Below are positions 22,085 through 37,000 of a DNA stretch of 64,000 bases, in pieces (position 1 is the stretch's first letter; each line of letters begins with the position of its first letter). Source of the stretch: Odobenus rosmarus divergens (taxonomy: Eukaryota > Chordata > Mammalia > Carnivora > Odobenidae); contig NW_004450465.1 of assembly GCF_000321225.1 (NCBI RefSeq), forward strand, positions 3,242,725 through 3,306,724, written 5' to 3'. The notes beneath the pieces are model-generated. The model had not been told where the DNA came from. It did no database searches and was given only the letters and a program-made list of their open reading frames with translations. The position numbers and the translations under genes are program-made.

Positions 22085-25000
22085 GTGAGTGCTCGGCAGG
22101 AGAATCAGACAGAGACGGCTGCATCCCAGGCACCTCAGCCAGGGCTCAGGCAGACAGCCTTGGGTCAGGGGGTCAATCCATGGGGTTTTCCAAACAGGGC
22201 TTCGGTCCCAGGCTAGAGGAGGGAGAAGTGGGCAGGGTCCTGTGGCAGAGAGGCGTCCCCACTGCTGGGCTGGGGAAGTCAGTTCTGGAGAAAACAGTTT
22301 CTTTTCCTCTCTTTTTATCTGCTCTGGAAGTGATTCCCATTGTGCATAGCTGGGGCCGGAATTTAGATCCAGTGCTGACCTGGAGGTCTTGAGCATCCTA
22401 CTCCAGGGAAGGTAGGGACTTTCAGAGGTACAGCCTAAAAGTTATGGGGTGTGCAGTAGTTGCCAGTAGAAAGTGGAAGGTGAGGTCAGTTTCAGGCTCT
22501 TGGAGGCCAAGGACGGCGGCTCCTGTAGGCAGCAGCACAAACTGGGAATGTCATTAATAAGACACCTGGAGAACTGATGGGGCGAGGAGGGGGCCCCAGG
22601 ACTATCAAGTTCTTGGGAATCCCCTCTCTCTTTTGCCCTTGCTGCTGGAAGGTTTTGAAGGACAGTGAAGCGGTTAATTCTGCGTGAAGTTGGGTTTATT
22701 TCCTTTACTCTTCCCGAAAGGGAACAGAAGGAACAGGAACATTTTCAGGATAAGGAGGCATCATAGGATGGAGTTTCCCCAAGAAGTTTTTGGATCTATT
22801 GTGAAAGGATAGGGGGCTCCCAGGATTACTTTTCGATCCCTCTGAATCTGGGGATCCTAGAGCTGGAAGAAACCACAGAGTTCATCTAATTGGGTAGTAA
22901 GTGTAGGCATCCGCCTTATTTCCTGACAGGGAACCTGAGGGTCAGGGAAATTAGGGGCCTTTTGCAAGAGCACATCAGACCTCCCTGATGGACACCCTCT
23001 GGACTTTACTCACTGTTTCTTACCTCAAACCTGTCCTGTCCCCCAAACTCTACTCTTTACCGTGGGGATTCGTAAAAATCAGTATTTAAAAAACCTTGAT
23101 TTCTATTTTAAATCTACTTTTTAATGATAGTTAGAAGTAACAGAAAAAAAAGAGCTTTCTCACCTCTTGAAAGCACGTGTCCTCCAGACTCTGAGAGGGA
23201 GCAGGTGTGGCTAGAAGCCCCATCTCTGGCCCAGAATGCACTGGGCTCACCAAGACCCTCAGGAATGGCTGCCCCTGCGGGATGGCTTCTCCCCTGTTCC
23301 ATTTCTTCCATGGGTTGAATGTGAGCCAGAGCAGACAGTCTGAGCAAGTAGGGGTTTGTGTTTTCCATAATCCGTGATATCTCAGTCAGCGCAAGTATAG
23401 ATATAAAAAGCTAATTTCCACAGATACACACCATTACTGTAGTCCGACATCCCTCTCTGCTGACCCAATCATCATGAGAGCTTCATCTTCCAAATAACCC
23501 CCACTTCCCAATGTGGGCAAATTCTATTCCTTAACGCATCAATTCAAGAAAAATGCTCTGTGATATGACATGGTTTTAGACATTGGTGTGATAGAACCTG
23601 TACCTCCCCAGATGATCAAGCTTCTGTTTCCTTAGGATCCCAGGATTTTCTTTGGATGGGTGATGTCCCAGTCTCTTGCATAAAGGATCCTGCAGCTCCA
23701 CTCCTAGGGCCCACAGTTATCCAGAATGCCTTAATTTTGATATTCAGCAAGATGCAGGCCCCAACTGAAGAACCTCCTGCCAAATATATTGGAATCTGAA
23801 GGATTTTGGCTCTGAAAAGTGGCTCTAATCCCCTTCTGTTTCCGTGGCTCTTTCTTAGACTGATATTCATGTTCCCATGTTTCTGGCTTCCACGTTAACA
23901 TAAATTCCAGAGAGAAGGATTCCAGAAATAGCTCTGATTGATTTTCCCACAGAAACCCTTTATTCTCACATACATAGCACTGTGCCAAAATTTCCACTGA
24001 ATAGTTACTTCTTTAGGACACAGTATCTTCATAAAGCCTGCCTAAATTGCAGCAGGTACTGAGGATCAGGAACTCCTTCAGGCCTAAGCATAGAGAAGCT
24101 CATTGCACTAGCACAGAGACCTTGAATTGCAAAAGGGAATCTTTCATGTAGGATTGTTACATGTCAATATTTGGTCAGAAGGAATGTGGGTATCAGGTCT
24201 GTGGCTTATCCAAAAGAAACTCATTTTCTTCTACTGCCATCAACTCTCTGCTGCCTTACCCTAGATTTCCCAATCCCCAATATCAATTTCAGACTCTCTG
24301 TTCTCACCCTTACAAAAATGAAGTTTTCTTTTGTTTCTAGGTGGAAGCCATTATCTACTGGTGGACCAGGTTTCTCAGATTCTTCAAGATCATGGCCATA
24401 ATGTCACCATACTTCTTTATGGAGGAGATTATTTAATCCCGAGTATGTTTTTTTGTAATTATTATATTTCTCTATCCCAGGAAAAGATAGACAATGTCTT
24501 TTGTATAGCACTGCTTAGCGCAAAATCTTTTTTAATCTAGTCATATTGAAAAGATGGGAAAAAAATGTGTGTATGTGTTTTATGTTAAGTTTTGGTATGT
24601 ATTTTCATTTTCATTTGTCTTTAAGTATTTTATGATTTCCCTTGTGATTTCTTTTGATCATTACTTATACAAAAGTTGTTGTTTAGTTTCCATTATTTAT
24701 GAATTTTCTGGTTTTCCTTCTGTTGATTTCTAACTTCAACCTGTTGTGATCAGAAAAAGTATGTTGTATGCTATCTATTTTTTAAAATCTATTGAGACTT
24801 ACTTGTGGCTTCACACATGGTCTCTGCTGGAAAATGTCCCATGTACCCTTGAGAAGAATCTGTTTGCTGTTGTTATTGGGTAGAGTGTTTTGTATGTCTG
24901 TTACAACTAGTGGATTAATGTGTTTAAGTCTTCTATTTCCTTGCTGATCTTTCTGCTGATCCATTTCTATTTAGAATGGACTATGAAATCTCCAATGATT

Positions 25001-28000
25001 ATTATAGAACTATTTCTCCTTCAATTCTGTCAGTTTTTGCTTTAGACATTTTGATGATATCTTATTAGGTGCGTATATGTTTATAATTGTTATATCATCT
25101 TGCTGTATTGAACCTTTTATTAATATATACTGTTTTCTTTGTCTCTTGTAATCTTTTTTGATTTAAAGTCTGTTGTGTTTGATATTTGCTTATCTGCTTC
25201 TGCTTTCTTTTGGTTATTACTTGCATGGAATATCTTTTTCCATCTTTTCCCTTTCAGTCTGTGTCATTGGATCTAAAGTGAGTCTTTTGTAGACAGAATA
25301 TAGTTGGATTATGCTTTTCTTTGTGTGTTTGTGGCCTTTTTTAAAAAAAAAATACATTTCATTTTGGAATAATTTTAGGTTTACAGAAAAGTTGTAAAGA
25401 TAGTATGGGAAGTTCCCATACACCCCACACCTTCTTGCCCCCATTGTTAATTCTATTTTATTTTTTATTTTTTTAATTATTATTCTTTATTAAAGTATAG
25501 TGACACACAACATTACATTAGTTTCAGGTGTACAACATAGTGATTTGACAACTGTATATGTTATGCTATGCTCACCACAAGTGTAGCCACAATCTGTCAC
25601 CATTCAAAGATATTACAATTGGATCATGTGTTTTTATCCATTCTGACCTTCTCTGTCTTTTGATTGGCGGGTTTAATCCATGTACATTTAATGTAATTAC
25701 TGATAAGGAGAGACTTACTTCTGTCCTTTTGCTATTTGTTTGCTATATGCCTTATGGCTTCTTTGTCCCTCACTTTCTGTATCACTGTTTCTTTTGTGTT
25801 TAGTTGATTCCTTACAAAACACTAAATTATTTTCTCATTCCCTTTTGTGTTTATTCGGCAGCTTTACATGTGTGTGGTTACAATGGGGATTTCATTCAAC
25901 CTTCAAATCTATGACACTCAGATTTTAATTTATACCAGCTTAATAACATTCAAACATGCTGCTCCTATATGCCTTCAACCCCCACCTTTTTGGTTAGTTG
26001 ATGTCACAGAATTACATTTTTATACATTGTGTGCCCCCAAACATAATCTATCATTAATTTAAATATATTAGTATCTTAAATTACATAGAAAATTTGAATG
26101 AAGTTACTTACAAACAAAGTACAAATAATGGTAGCAGTTTTTAAACTAATAATTTTTTTAATGTACTAGTCTCTTAAATCGTGTAGAAAACAAAAAGGTA
26201 GTTATAAGCCATTGTTACAAAAACAGTAGCTTTTATAATTGCCCATTCATTTACCTTTTATTTCTTCATACACCTTTGAGTTACTGTCTGGTGTTCTTTC
26301 ATTTTTTCCCTGGACAACTTCCTTGAGTATTTCTCCCAGGGCAGGTCTAGTGGTAACACACTCCCTTAGTTTTGTTTATCTTGGATTGTCTCCTTGACTT
26401 TTGATGGGCAGTTTTGCTGGATATAAGATTTTTTTGTTGATTTTTCTTTTCTTTTAGCATTTTTTAAAGAAGATGTTATTTATTTATTTGAGAGAGAGAG
26501 AGAGGGAGAGTGTGAGTGGGGGGAGGGGCAGAGGGAGAAGAAGTGGTAGAGAATCTCAGACTCCCCACTGTGCACGGAGCCCGACACAGGTCTCCATCTC
26601 ACAACCCTGAGATCATGACCTTAGCTGAAACTGAGAGTTGGACGATTAACCCACAGTCACCCAGGTGCCCCTTCTTTTAGCATTTTGAATATATTGGGCC
26701 ACTGCCTTCTGGACTCTGATTTTTTTTTTTTTTTTGGTCTCCAAAATTTCTGATTAGAAATCTATTGATAATCTCATTGACAAACACTTGTATGTGATGA
26801 GTGACTTTTCTCTTGCTGCTTTTAATATTCTCTCTTTATCTTTCTAAATTTTGATTATAATGTGTCCTGATGTGAATATCTGAATTCATTTTCCTTGGAG
26901 TTGAGCTTCCTGATGCTTATACTCCTATCTTTCATCCATTTGGGAGGTCTTCAGCCATTATTACTTAAAATGTTCTCTCTATCCCTTTCTTTCTCTCTTT
27001 TCCTTGTGAGCATCCACAATGTGTATGTTGGTCTCTTAGGCTGTGTTCTTTTCTTCAACCTTTTAACTTTCTGTTCTTCACACTTGATCATTTCCATTGT
27101 CTTATCTTTAAGTTCATGGATTATTTATTCCATTTGCTCAAACCTGCCTTTGAATCCCTCCAGTGAAATTTTCATTTCATTTACTGCATTTTTCAGTTCT
27201 AGATTTTGTTTCTGGTTTCTTTTTAGATTTTCTATGCCTTTATTGGCATTTCTATTTTGCATACACTTTTTCCTTGACCTTCTCCACATCTTTCTTTAGT
27301 TCTCTGAGGAACTTTAAGGCAGTTATTTTAAAGTCATCGTCTAGTATCTCTGCCATCAGGTCTTTCTCAGGGACAGTTTCTGTTGATTTATTTTTTTTTC
27401 CCTCTGAATAAGCCTTAGTTTTCTGTTTTTTGGTGTGTGTTGTAATTTTTGTTGAAAACTGACCATTTGAATCTGACAATGTGCTATATCTGGAGGTGAG
27501 ACTTTTCTTTCTCTAGGGTTTGCAGATTTTTGTTATTAATTTTGTTCATTTTTTTAATAATTGTTCTAGGCTGCCTTTGTGGTAAGGATCAATGTGAGGT
27601 ATAAACTTTGGTATTCTTAGGTCTTTTCTGAGCCTTTTCCTGGGCATGAAAGGACACTTTCTAATTTTCCTGGTATATGTAGTTGTTTTACAATGTCCCA
27701 GTCTTTAATGTTTCCCCCCAAAAAGGAGAAAATGAGAAAAATGGGGGGAAAGGAGGACATCAGTCTTTTGAGACCCCTTGAAGTCCATTCAGCCAGAGGG
27801 ATATGCTTGCAACAATGAGTGTGATGCAAAAATGTTGCTGCTGACTTCTTTGTCTGTACGTCTGTGCTCAGAAGTGGAAATCAGCAATCAGAGCTCAGAT
27901 ATTTGATATTTGAAGAAGGTCATTTTTGCCCACTCAGACTCTTGAAACCTGTGTACAAGCTGCTATATGAACACATTTATACAGCTTTCTTCTTAGACAC

Positions 28001-31000
28001 TGAGGGGTGGGGGATGGGTAGTTGCTACTGTGAAAAGAGCTGAGATTGACCAAAATAACTGCAATTTACAGTTAAAGACTTCCCCTGGTAGTTGGAAACC
28101 ATTAATTGACTGCAGAGTTCCCAAATAGTTATTTCAGACAAATTCTGTCATTGGAATTGTTGTCTAGGTCAGGGGACAGATTCCTGGTACTCCACCATCT
28201 TAGCAGAAACTTCCCCCCTGCCTTTTGACATCTTATTTCTTCAGAATTTTATATATATTTATATAGTTGAATATATATGTGAATATATACATACACACAT
28301 ATATGTATATATAATACAATCTTCATATAAATATATTTCATACATATAAAAATTTTTCACCAGTTCCTCTTTTGAAAGTGGGTCCAAGAAAGCTCCTTAT
28401 ACTCTCATGCTGGAAGTGGAACTGTAATAGGTGTTTGACAGTGTCAGGGGCAGAAAGACCTTCAACTGACAAGTAATTCTTCCCAAGAATTCAACTGAGG
28501 TGCCATGGCTTGTGCTTTGTGCAGGGCAGCAGCACATTCCTCTTGTGAGCTCCTGGGTGAATGTTTGTGTCCTGAGTGCATGTGCTGGACAAATCTCTGC
28601 AAAAGGAGATTGTCCTCAATGCAGTGTCATACATATGCTTCTGGAGAAAGTTGAATGTGGTTAAGATCTTGCCGGCAAAGCTTGTGAGCAAGGCTGTTGA
28701 GGTAGTCCATGAGAAACCAGTTACAAATGATTTGTATCCTGCCAAGATGAATTTGAAGAGACACTACAGCTGAGAGCTTATTGGAATAAGAAATGAACAG
28801 AACATATTACCAAATCTATGCTTGCAGAGTATCTATTAGTACTTAGATAGAGTCAGCAATTTCAGTAACGTTGGAAATGGTAGCCCTAATGTGATGACAT
28901 CGGCAGTCAAGTTATAGCAGTCCATTGAGAAGCACCATTCATTCAGGTTTAAGAATAGTCTAAATTAGGCTATTAAATGGAGAACCAGTGGGGTAATCAC
29001 TCCTTTGTTAATAGATGATTTTTAATGGGATTTAATCCTTGAAGGCACTCTATTAAAATACATTTGATTGTATTAACAGTTTAAATATGTTTGGCCGGGG
29101 CGCCTGGGTGGCTCAGTTGGTTGCGCGACTGCCTTCGGCTTGGGTCGTGGTCCTGGAGTCCCGGGATCGAGTCCCGCATCGGACTCCGTGCTCAGCGGGG
29201 AGTCTGCTTCTCCCTCTGGCCCTCCCTCCTCTCATGTGCTCTCTCTCTCTCTCTCATTCTCACTCTCTCAAAATAAATAAAAATAAATCTTTAAATATGT
29301 TTGGCCGATCCAATGAATCCTTTTTTGTCATGCTGTTAGTACTAAAACCTTAATTTTATTTTATGACTTGTTACATAAGAGCAACCATTGCTACTATGAA
29401 ATAACTTAACCAATGGCTCTTATGACTATGAGATATTTAATCCCAGTAAAGACAGGGCATGCACAATTGTCCTCTATCTAATATTTTGTAACTCCTAAGA
29501 GTACAGATGTACTTCGATAAATTTGGTGAGCATTTACGATATATCAGTTATTTTCCCCCAGTATTGACCAAGATGATTAAGGTTTGTTTTTGGTGCATCC
29601 CATCCGATGTTTAAAGTAATTTAGAACCTCTGATGTAAAGTCACAAAAGCCAATCTTTGTCATTTCTCTGTAATTTCTTTTTTAAGTAATGTTAGATTCT
29701 ACATATGTTAAAACTGATAAACTCTGTTTTAATTTCTTTCCTGACTCTTCCATCCTGCAATTTCCCATTTTTTTGCCATTCCTTTGGTTGTCATTACATA
29801 TATTTTGCGGGTGGTGTCCCTTCTAACCTGCTCATATTTACATGTTTCTTCCTCAGAATGTCCCAATTAGTATCATCAAGGCTAGGGGCCTGCCTAGTGG
29901 TGGTTTTGAGAGACATGAAATTAACCTGAGTTTGAATGAACTCTTTGAATTAACTCCATGGGGGCGTCATCAGTGTTTTTCCCCATTACTGTGTTAATCA
30001 AGTTTTCTTTTGGCTACAGAGATATAATCAGCAGCAGTAGCAAAGGCATTTTCTAGGGTTGGATGCTCCTTCTACTTTCACAGGTGTGAATCTCATCATA
30101 TGACATAGTGACTACTCTTCTTCCACCATTCTGTGGGCTTGTAAACTGGTATCAGTCTTACCCAGAGCACTGTTTATAATGGGGGCAGTCCTTGAGACAC
30201 ACAACCATTGGTCACAGGGTTCTACCTAGCCTAGTGTCAATCACGGCTCATGCTGGGATCCAGAAGCACAATCCACCTGACACAGAAAATAGGTTTGTGT
30301 GAGACACATGGCCAGGACCGCTGAAAGGCTAAACCCATACTTTTGTCTCTAAATGCCAATTATGGAAGCTTCTGAGTAGGGTGGAGGTGAGGATTCCCCT
30401 ACTTGGGTCTGGCTTGCTTGGCTTGAAACTCTTGCTCACGTAAAGGATGGCTTGTTGAGGCTTTCTTCTCTGTTGGCCAAGGTACGTCACAGAAGGTTAA
30501 GGGGGAGATGGAGCTTGAAAGCTGTCATCCGTCCAACCTCAGAAATGGTGTCCGACTCTTTATTACACATGAGTTATGAGGGAAATGCCAGGATGTGAAG
30601 TAGGGCTGCAGAGGACTACTTTTTTTAACTTAGCCTTTGGCATATTTTTGGCAGAATGAAAAACCTTTTCATGTATCTCTTTTAAGTAACAAAAATGATG
30701 TTTTTTTTCCTAAGAGACAAAGGGCTGGGGAACTGGGATAAAATGAGATCTGTATTTAAATGCAAAGTGTACTGATTACTATATGTGCAACCTTGACAAA
30801 TTATCTGACACTCCATTTATCTTTGTTTTCTCACCTGTAAAATGAACAATAGCTATGTCTTTACCTGAAGGCTTTAAATTGAATAAAAATAACTGAATTA
30901 TTATAAGGTTCTCAGTAAAATTATCAGATCCTATGATTGAAGAAATGAAAAAGCAAGCAAAAAAAAAAACCCTCTAAAAGCAAACATTCAAATATATATA

Positions 31001-34000
31001 AAATTATTGGAATTAAAAAAAAACTATGACATAATTACATATTTTTTATTGGTGTTTTAAATTTTTCTTTTATTTAGAAAAGAAAGAAAATGCATACCAA
31101 GTTATCAGTTGGCTTCTATCTGAGGAACATGAAAAAGAATTAAAGAAATATTTTGATTTATTTATGACAGAAGTTTTGCATGGCAGGTAATTTCTTTTAT
31201 TCTCTGAATGAAAGACTTACCATTTTAGTGACATAAATAAATGGTTGGATGCATGGATACTTGGAGTGAATTTAAGAAAAGTGGATGAGTAGATGGATGG
31301 GGAGATCAATGATGGGAGGCAGTGTATGGATGGAGTGGATGAATTTTTGTCTTTACCTGGGATGTATTGAAAGATCTTCATTTTTTTAAAAACATTTTAT
31401 TTATTTATTTGACAGAGAGAGAGAGCACAAGCAGGGGGAGTGGCAGGCAGAGGGAGAGGGAGAAGCAGGCTCCCCACAGAGCAGGGGGAGCCCGATGTGG
31501 GACTCGATCCCAGGACCCTGGGATCATGACCTGAGCCGAAGGCAGTCATTTAACCAACTGAGCCACCCAGTTGCCCTCAAAGATCTTCATCTTTGACGTA
31601 AGAGGGGAAAGACATATTCATGCCTTGCTTGGTTAATTATATGGGCCTAACCCCACCTCCCTTTTTTCCTTAAAAATTTTATTCAGTCATCAAGGTGGCC
31701 TTAAAATCTGGCTTTTTTCATAAAGCTTTTCTCCTTACCTAAACTAGAAGATGAAATTCTCTTGTCTATGAGATCTTATCTAAAATACTCATTTTAAACT
31801 TTGTTTATATCATCTTGTGATTGTTATTCATAATTTTTTTAAGTATATGTCTTGTCTCTTCTCCCCCACTTTATTTCTTTGAAGATTGGCTGTACACACA
31901 TGTTAAATACGGTGCAATATACTGAGAACAGTACCTTCCTGTATTGTGTTCAATTTATTAACTTAATTTCAAATACTATTAATGCTCTACTTTTGAGGAA
32001 TTTGTACTTCTTATCTTGAATTTATCCACAATATGTAGCAGTCATTCATTATTTAAAATCATTTAAAAATATAATAGAGGATTCCTTCACCTAGTCATCT
32101 GTTGTCACTTAACATCCATTCTAAAGCACTCATGGGCATCTGCATATTCCTAAAGAGCTCTCACCTGTGGGCCTTTTTTAAGTGGGCTGACATGGTGTAG
32201 TGTTGTATAGGTTACAGGTTGGCTGGGCCATTGATTCTCAGAGTCCTTCATTCAAGTAGGAGGCCCATGGGTCTCCAAAGCACCTGCACCTGTAACCTCT
32301 GATCAGGAGCATTCCCATCTATTGCCCATATGTTGTGCAAAAAGGGTCATTTTCTTTGCAGGCACTGATGGGAAAATATTAGAGAATAGTGCCATAGATG
32401 GCATCTTAATTAGGTATCAGTAAAATGTTAGCATTACTTCTTTAAATACTCTAGGAAGCATAAAATGGAAAGGTTAATAATAAGCTTCAAGCAGACTTTT
32501 ATTTTTATTTTAAATTGTTTACCTCATAGGCTAGAAAGATGTAAATCTCGTGTTCAGCTTAGAATTTGGGTTCTAATTTTTACCACCAGAAAGTTCCTTG
32601 TATGAGGCAATTTGTTAAATGTAGACTGTACAAAATTTTAAGAATAAAACAGGGCTATATCAGCAATATTGGTGGACTCTGCTACCAAGTTACTTCCACA
32701 GGTAAGCTGAGAAAGAAAAGTCACTCATAAAAAGTCAGTATACAGAAAAAAGTTAAAGAGAGCATCATAGAATGCGTCAAGTAGACAAGGAACAATGAGG
32801 TCTGCTACAGTGAGAGATGGCCCTCAAAGTGGAAGGCTCTTGAGTTGGCATGGATCATGGATGGATACAATTGGTTGGTGAAAGGGGAGGGGAGGAAGTG
32901 AGAACGTTTTAGGAAGCAGAAATATCCAGGGCAGAATGACCAGAGCAGAGTTATTCTTTGGACACTGGTAAAATAGGTGGGCTGATGCCAGATATGGTCT
33001 TACTTACCTGGGATATTTTTTTGTAGCCCACAATTCCTTTATGTACTGTGAAATTAACACCTCCAGTGAATGTTTGCCCTTACATTTTTTTTTTTTCAGA
33101 GAAGCATTTGACAACATTGTAAAGTTAATGGAACAATTGGGGATTCAGTGCAGTGATTTGCTAAGAAGTGATATCATGGATTCTTTAAAAAATGAGAATT
33201 TTGACTTGGTATTTGTTGAAGCATTTGACTTCTGTTCTTTCCTGGTTGCTGAGAAGCTTGGGAAGCCATTTGTGTCGATTCTTCCCACTCCCTTTGGCAG
33301 TGTGGACCTTGGACTACCAAACCCTGTATCTTATGTTCCAGTATTCAATTCCTTGCTAACCGACCACATGGACTTCTGGGGCAGAGTGAAGAATTTTCTG
33401 ATGCTCTTTGATTTCTCCATAAAGCAATGGCGAATCCAGTCTACGTTTGACAGCACCATCAAGGAACATTTCCCAGAAGGCTCTAGGCCAGTTTTGTCTC
33501 ATCTCCTAAAGAAAGCAGAGCTGTGGTTTGTTAACTCTGACTTTGCCCTTGAATTTGCTCGGCCCCTGCTTCCCAACACTGTGTATGTTGGAGGCTTAAT
33601 GTCCAGACCTGTTAAAGCAGTACCACAGGTAAGTAAAACCTTAGGTCTCAATATGGACTCCATGCAGAGCTCTTCAGTGCAGACAGAACTGGTGGCTCCC
33701 CTGGCAGAGGGAACTGGGATTGAAGTAGGGTGAGACAAACAAAACACCTAGAATATACATTTTTATTTTATTTTATTTTTAATTTGCTACTCTGTTTTTT
33801 TTATTCTATTTAAAATTTTATTTTGTTTTTGTAAAAACACTTAATATGAGATCCGCCCTCTTAACAAGTTTTTGAAAGTACAATATGAATTATTGACTGT
33901 AGGTACCATGTTGTGCCTCAGATCTCTAGATCTTACTCATCTCACTTAACTTTAGAACTCTTCCTCTCCATGTAATAGTAACTATCTGTTAGCCCTTTCC

Positions 34001-37000
34001 CCCAGCCCCTGGAAACCAACTCCCACTTTTGATTCTATGACCTTGATTATTTTAGATGCTTCATGTAAGTGAAATCCTGCAATACTTGCTTTTCTGTGAC
34101 TGGCTTATGTCTCTTAGAATAATGTCCTCAGGGTTCATTCATGTTTTCACATACTGCAAAATTTCCTTTTTAAAGGCTAAATAGTATTGCATTGTGTAGT
34201 ATATATGTACAATATATATATACACACCATATATATATTGTATATATACGTACCATACATACAGTATATATATACACAGCATATAATATATACACAATAC
34301 AATATATATACAATATATTCAATATATACAATATATATACAACATATATATACACACCATATATATATTGTATATATATGTACCATACATACAGTATATA
34401 TACACAGCATAGAGTATATACACAATACAACATATATATACAATATATTCAATATATACAATATATATACAACATATATATACACACCATATATATATAC
34501 ACAATACAATATATATATTCAATATATAATAAATACAATATGTGTACAATATATATAATACTATATATATATACATATATATACACACACACAATGCAAT
34601 ACTATTTAACTTTTAAAAAGAAGGAAATTTTGCAATATGTGAAAAAATGAATGAACCCTGAGGACATTATATATATGGTGTGTGTGTATATATACATGTG
34701 TGTATGTGTGTGTGTGTGTATATATATGTGTGTGTGTGTGTATATATATTGTATATGGTGTGCGTATATATATCTCAATAAATATTGATATATATCAATA
34801 TACAGTATATACAATATATAATACATATATACATATATACACACACCATATATATATATACACACACACAATATGGTGGGTTTATATATATTGTATATAT
34901 ATGATGTGTATATATATATTGCATATGGTGTGTGTATATATATCTTAGTAAATATATTTAAATATTGATATATATATCAATATACAATATATAATACACA
35001 TATACATATATATACTATATATATATACATACCATATATACACACACACACACACAATATGGTGGGTGTATATGTATTGTATATATATGATGTGTATATA
35101 TAAACTGTATATGGTGGGTATATATATATTGTATATGGTGTGTGTATATATCTATATATACACACACCATATTTTCTTTAACCTTTCATCTTTTGATGGA
35201 CATTTAGGTTTTTTCAACATCGTAGCTATTTTGAATAGTGCTTCAGTGAACGTGTCTGTCCTCTCATTTATAAAACTGGAGACCATCACAGTTCCCTCAA
35301 GGTGGCATGATATACAATATCTAAGATAACTTCCATACAATAGCAACCCAGTACCTACCGGCAACAGGCAGCCACCGATCTCAGCTCTACTTCATTTTGA
35401 TAACTTTTAGAGCAGTGGTTCTGAGTGCAGGCTCTGCATTCAGACCACCTGAGTAGCATTTAAAACTTACAGTACCTAGACCTAATCCCAGACCAATCAA
35501 ATCAGAAAATCTAGGCTGAGTTAGGAATGGGAGCTCTATAGGAAGGAGCCATTGGAGATATTTATAAAACTGGAGACCATCACAGTTCCCTCAAGGTGGC
35601 ATGATATACAATATCTAAGATAACTTCCATACAATAGCAACCCAGTACCTACTGGCAACAGGCAGCCACTGATCTCAGCTCTACTTCACTCCACTTATAA
35701 ATGAGAGGACAGACGTTCAGGTGATGTATATAATATTCCCAGTACCACTCAGCTCAGAGCAGCAAAAGCCTAGATCTGGACTGGGCTTTCTAGGCACCAA
35801 AGTCTCTACCCTTAAAAGTTATTAAGGAGGAGAATAATGGAAGTAAAGGCATGTAATCTGTGAGACAACAAATGCTTGTACAGTTTTTCTTCTCTCCTTT
35901 CCCAATTTTTTTGTGGTGACCAAATATACATAGTATAAAATTTACCACTTTAACCATACTGAAGGGTACAGTTCAGGGGCACTAAGAACTTACACACTGT
36001 TGTGCAACCATTACTGCATCCATCTCCAGAATGTTTTCCTCTTCCCAAACTGAAACTTCATACCCACTCAACAGTGACTCCTCATTTCCTCTCTGCCTCC
36101 AGATCCTGGCAACCATTATTCTCCTTTTGTCTGTATGTATTTGAACACTCTAGGTACCTTATATGCATGGAATCATACCATATTTATTCTTCTGTGATGG
36201 CTTATTTCACTTTGCATAATGTCTTCAAGATTCAACCATGTGGTAGCATGTGTCTGAATTTCTTTCCTTTCTAGGTTGAGTAATATTTCATTGTATGTAT
36301 ATACCACATTTATTTATCTATGTCCATAGATACTTGGATTACTTCAATTTTGGCTATTGTGAATCATGCTCCTATATTCATGAACAGTAGTGTACAACTA
36401 TTTGTTCAAGTCCCTGCTTTTAATTCTTTTGGGGATGTACTGAGAAATGGAATTTCTGGGTCATATGATAATTGTATATTTAATTTTTTGAGGAACTGCC
36501 GTACAGTCTCTCACAGTGGTTGGTGGAGATGGTTACATCTCCACCAACAAAGCATAAGAGTTCCAACTTCCCCACATCTTCACAAACACTTGTCATTTTC
36601 TGTTTTTGTTTTTGTGGGTTTTAAAAAATTTTGTTATTAGCCATCCTAATGGTTGGGAAGTGGTGTCTTATTGTGGCTAGATTAGAATTTCCCTGATCAG
36701 CAATGTTTACCATTTCATAAGCTTATTGGACATTTATATATCTTCTTTAGAGAAATATCTGTTTAAATCTTTGCCCATTTTTGAATCATATTTGTTTTTT
36801 GGGTAGAATAGTTCTTTATACAATCGGGCTATCAGTCCCTTATCAAACATATGACTTGCAAATATTTCTCCCATTCCCTGGTTTGCCCTTTTCACTATGT
36901 TGATAGTGTCCTCTGAGACGCAGTTTTTCTTTTGGATGAAATCCAGTTTGACTGCTTTTTATTTTGTTGCCTATGCTGTTGGTGTCTTATCTAAGAAATC

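Noticed and set aside
21940..22392. 150-aa open frame covering exon 1 of copy B
   Set aside because: Includes the true first exon but reads through a clean gtgagt donor into intron 1; exon 2 joins in phase, so the extension is not coding.
29097..29276. Possible tRNA gene in the ggggcgcctgggtggctc region
   Set aside because: It is the tRNA-derived head of a SINE with a tail and target-site duplication; the cloverleaf is not intact.
34170..35170. Several long tyrosine/isoleucine-rich open frames on both strands
   Set aside because: Products of the TATATACACA satellite, which lacks stops in some frames; not genes.
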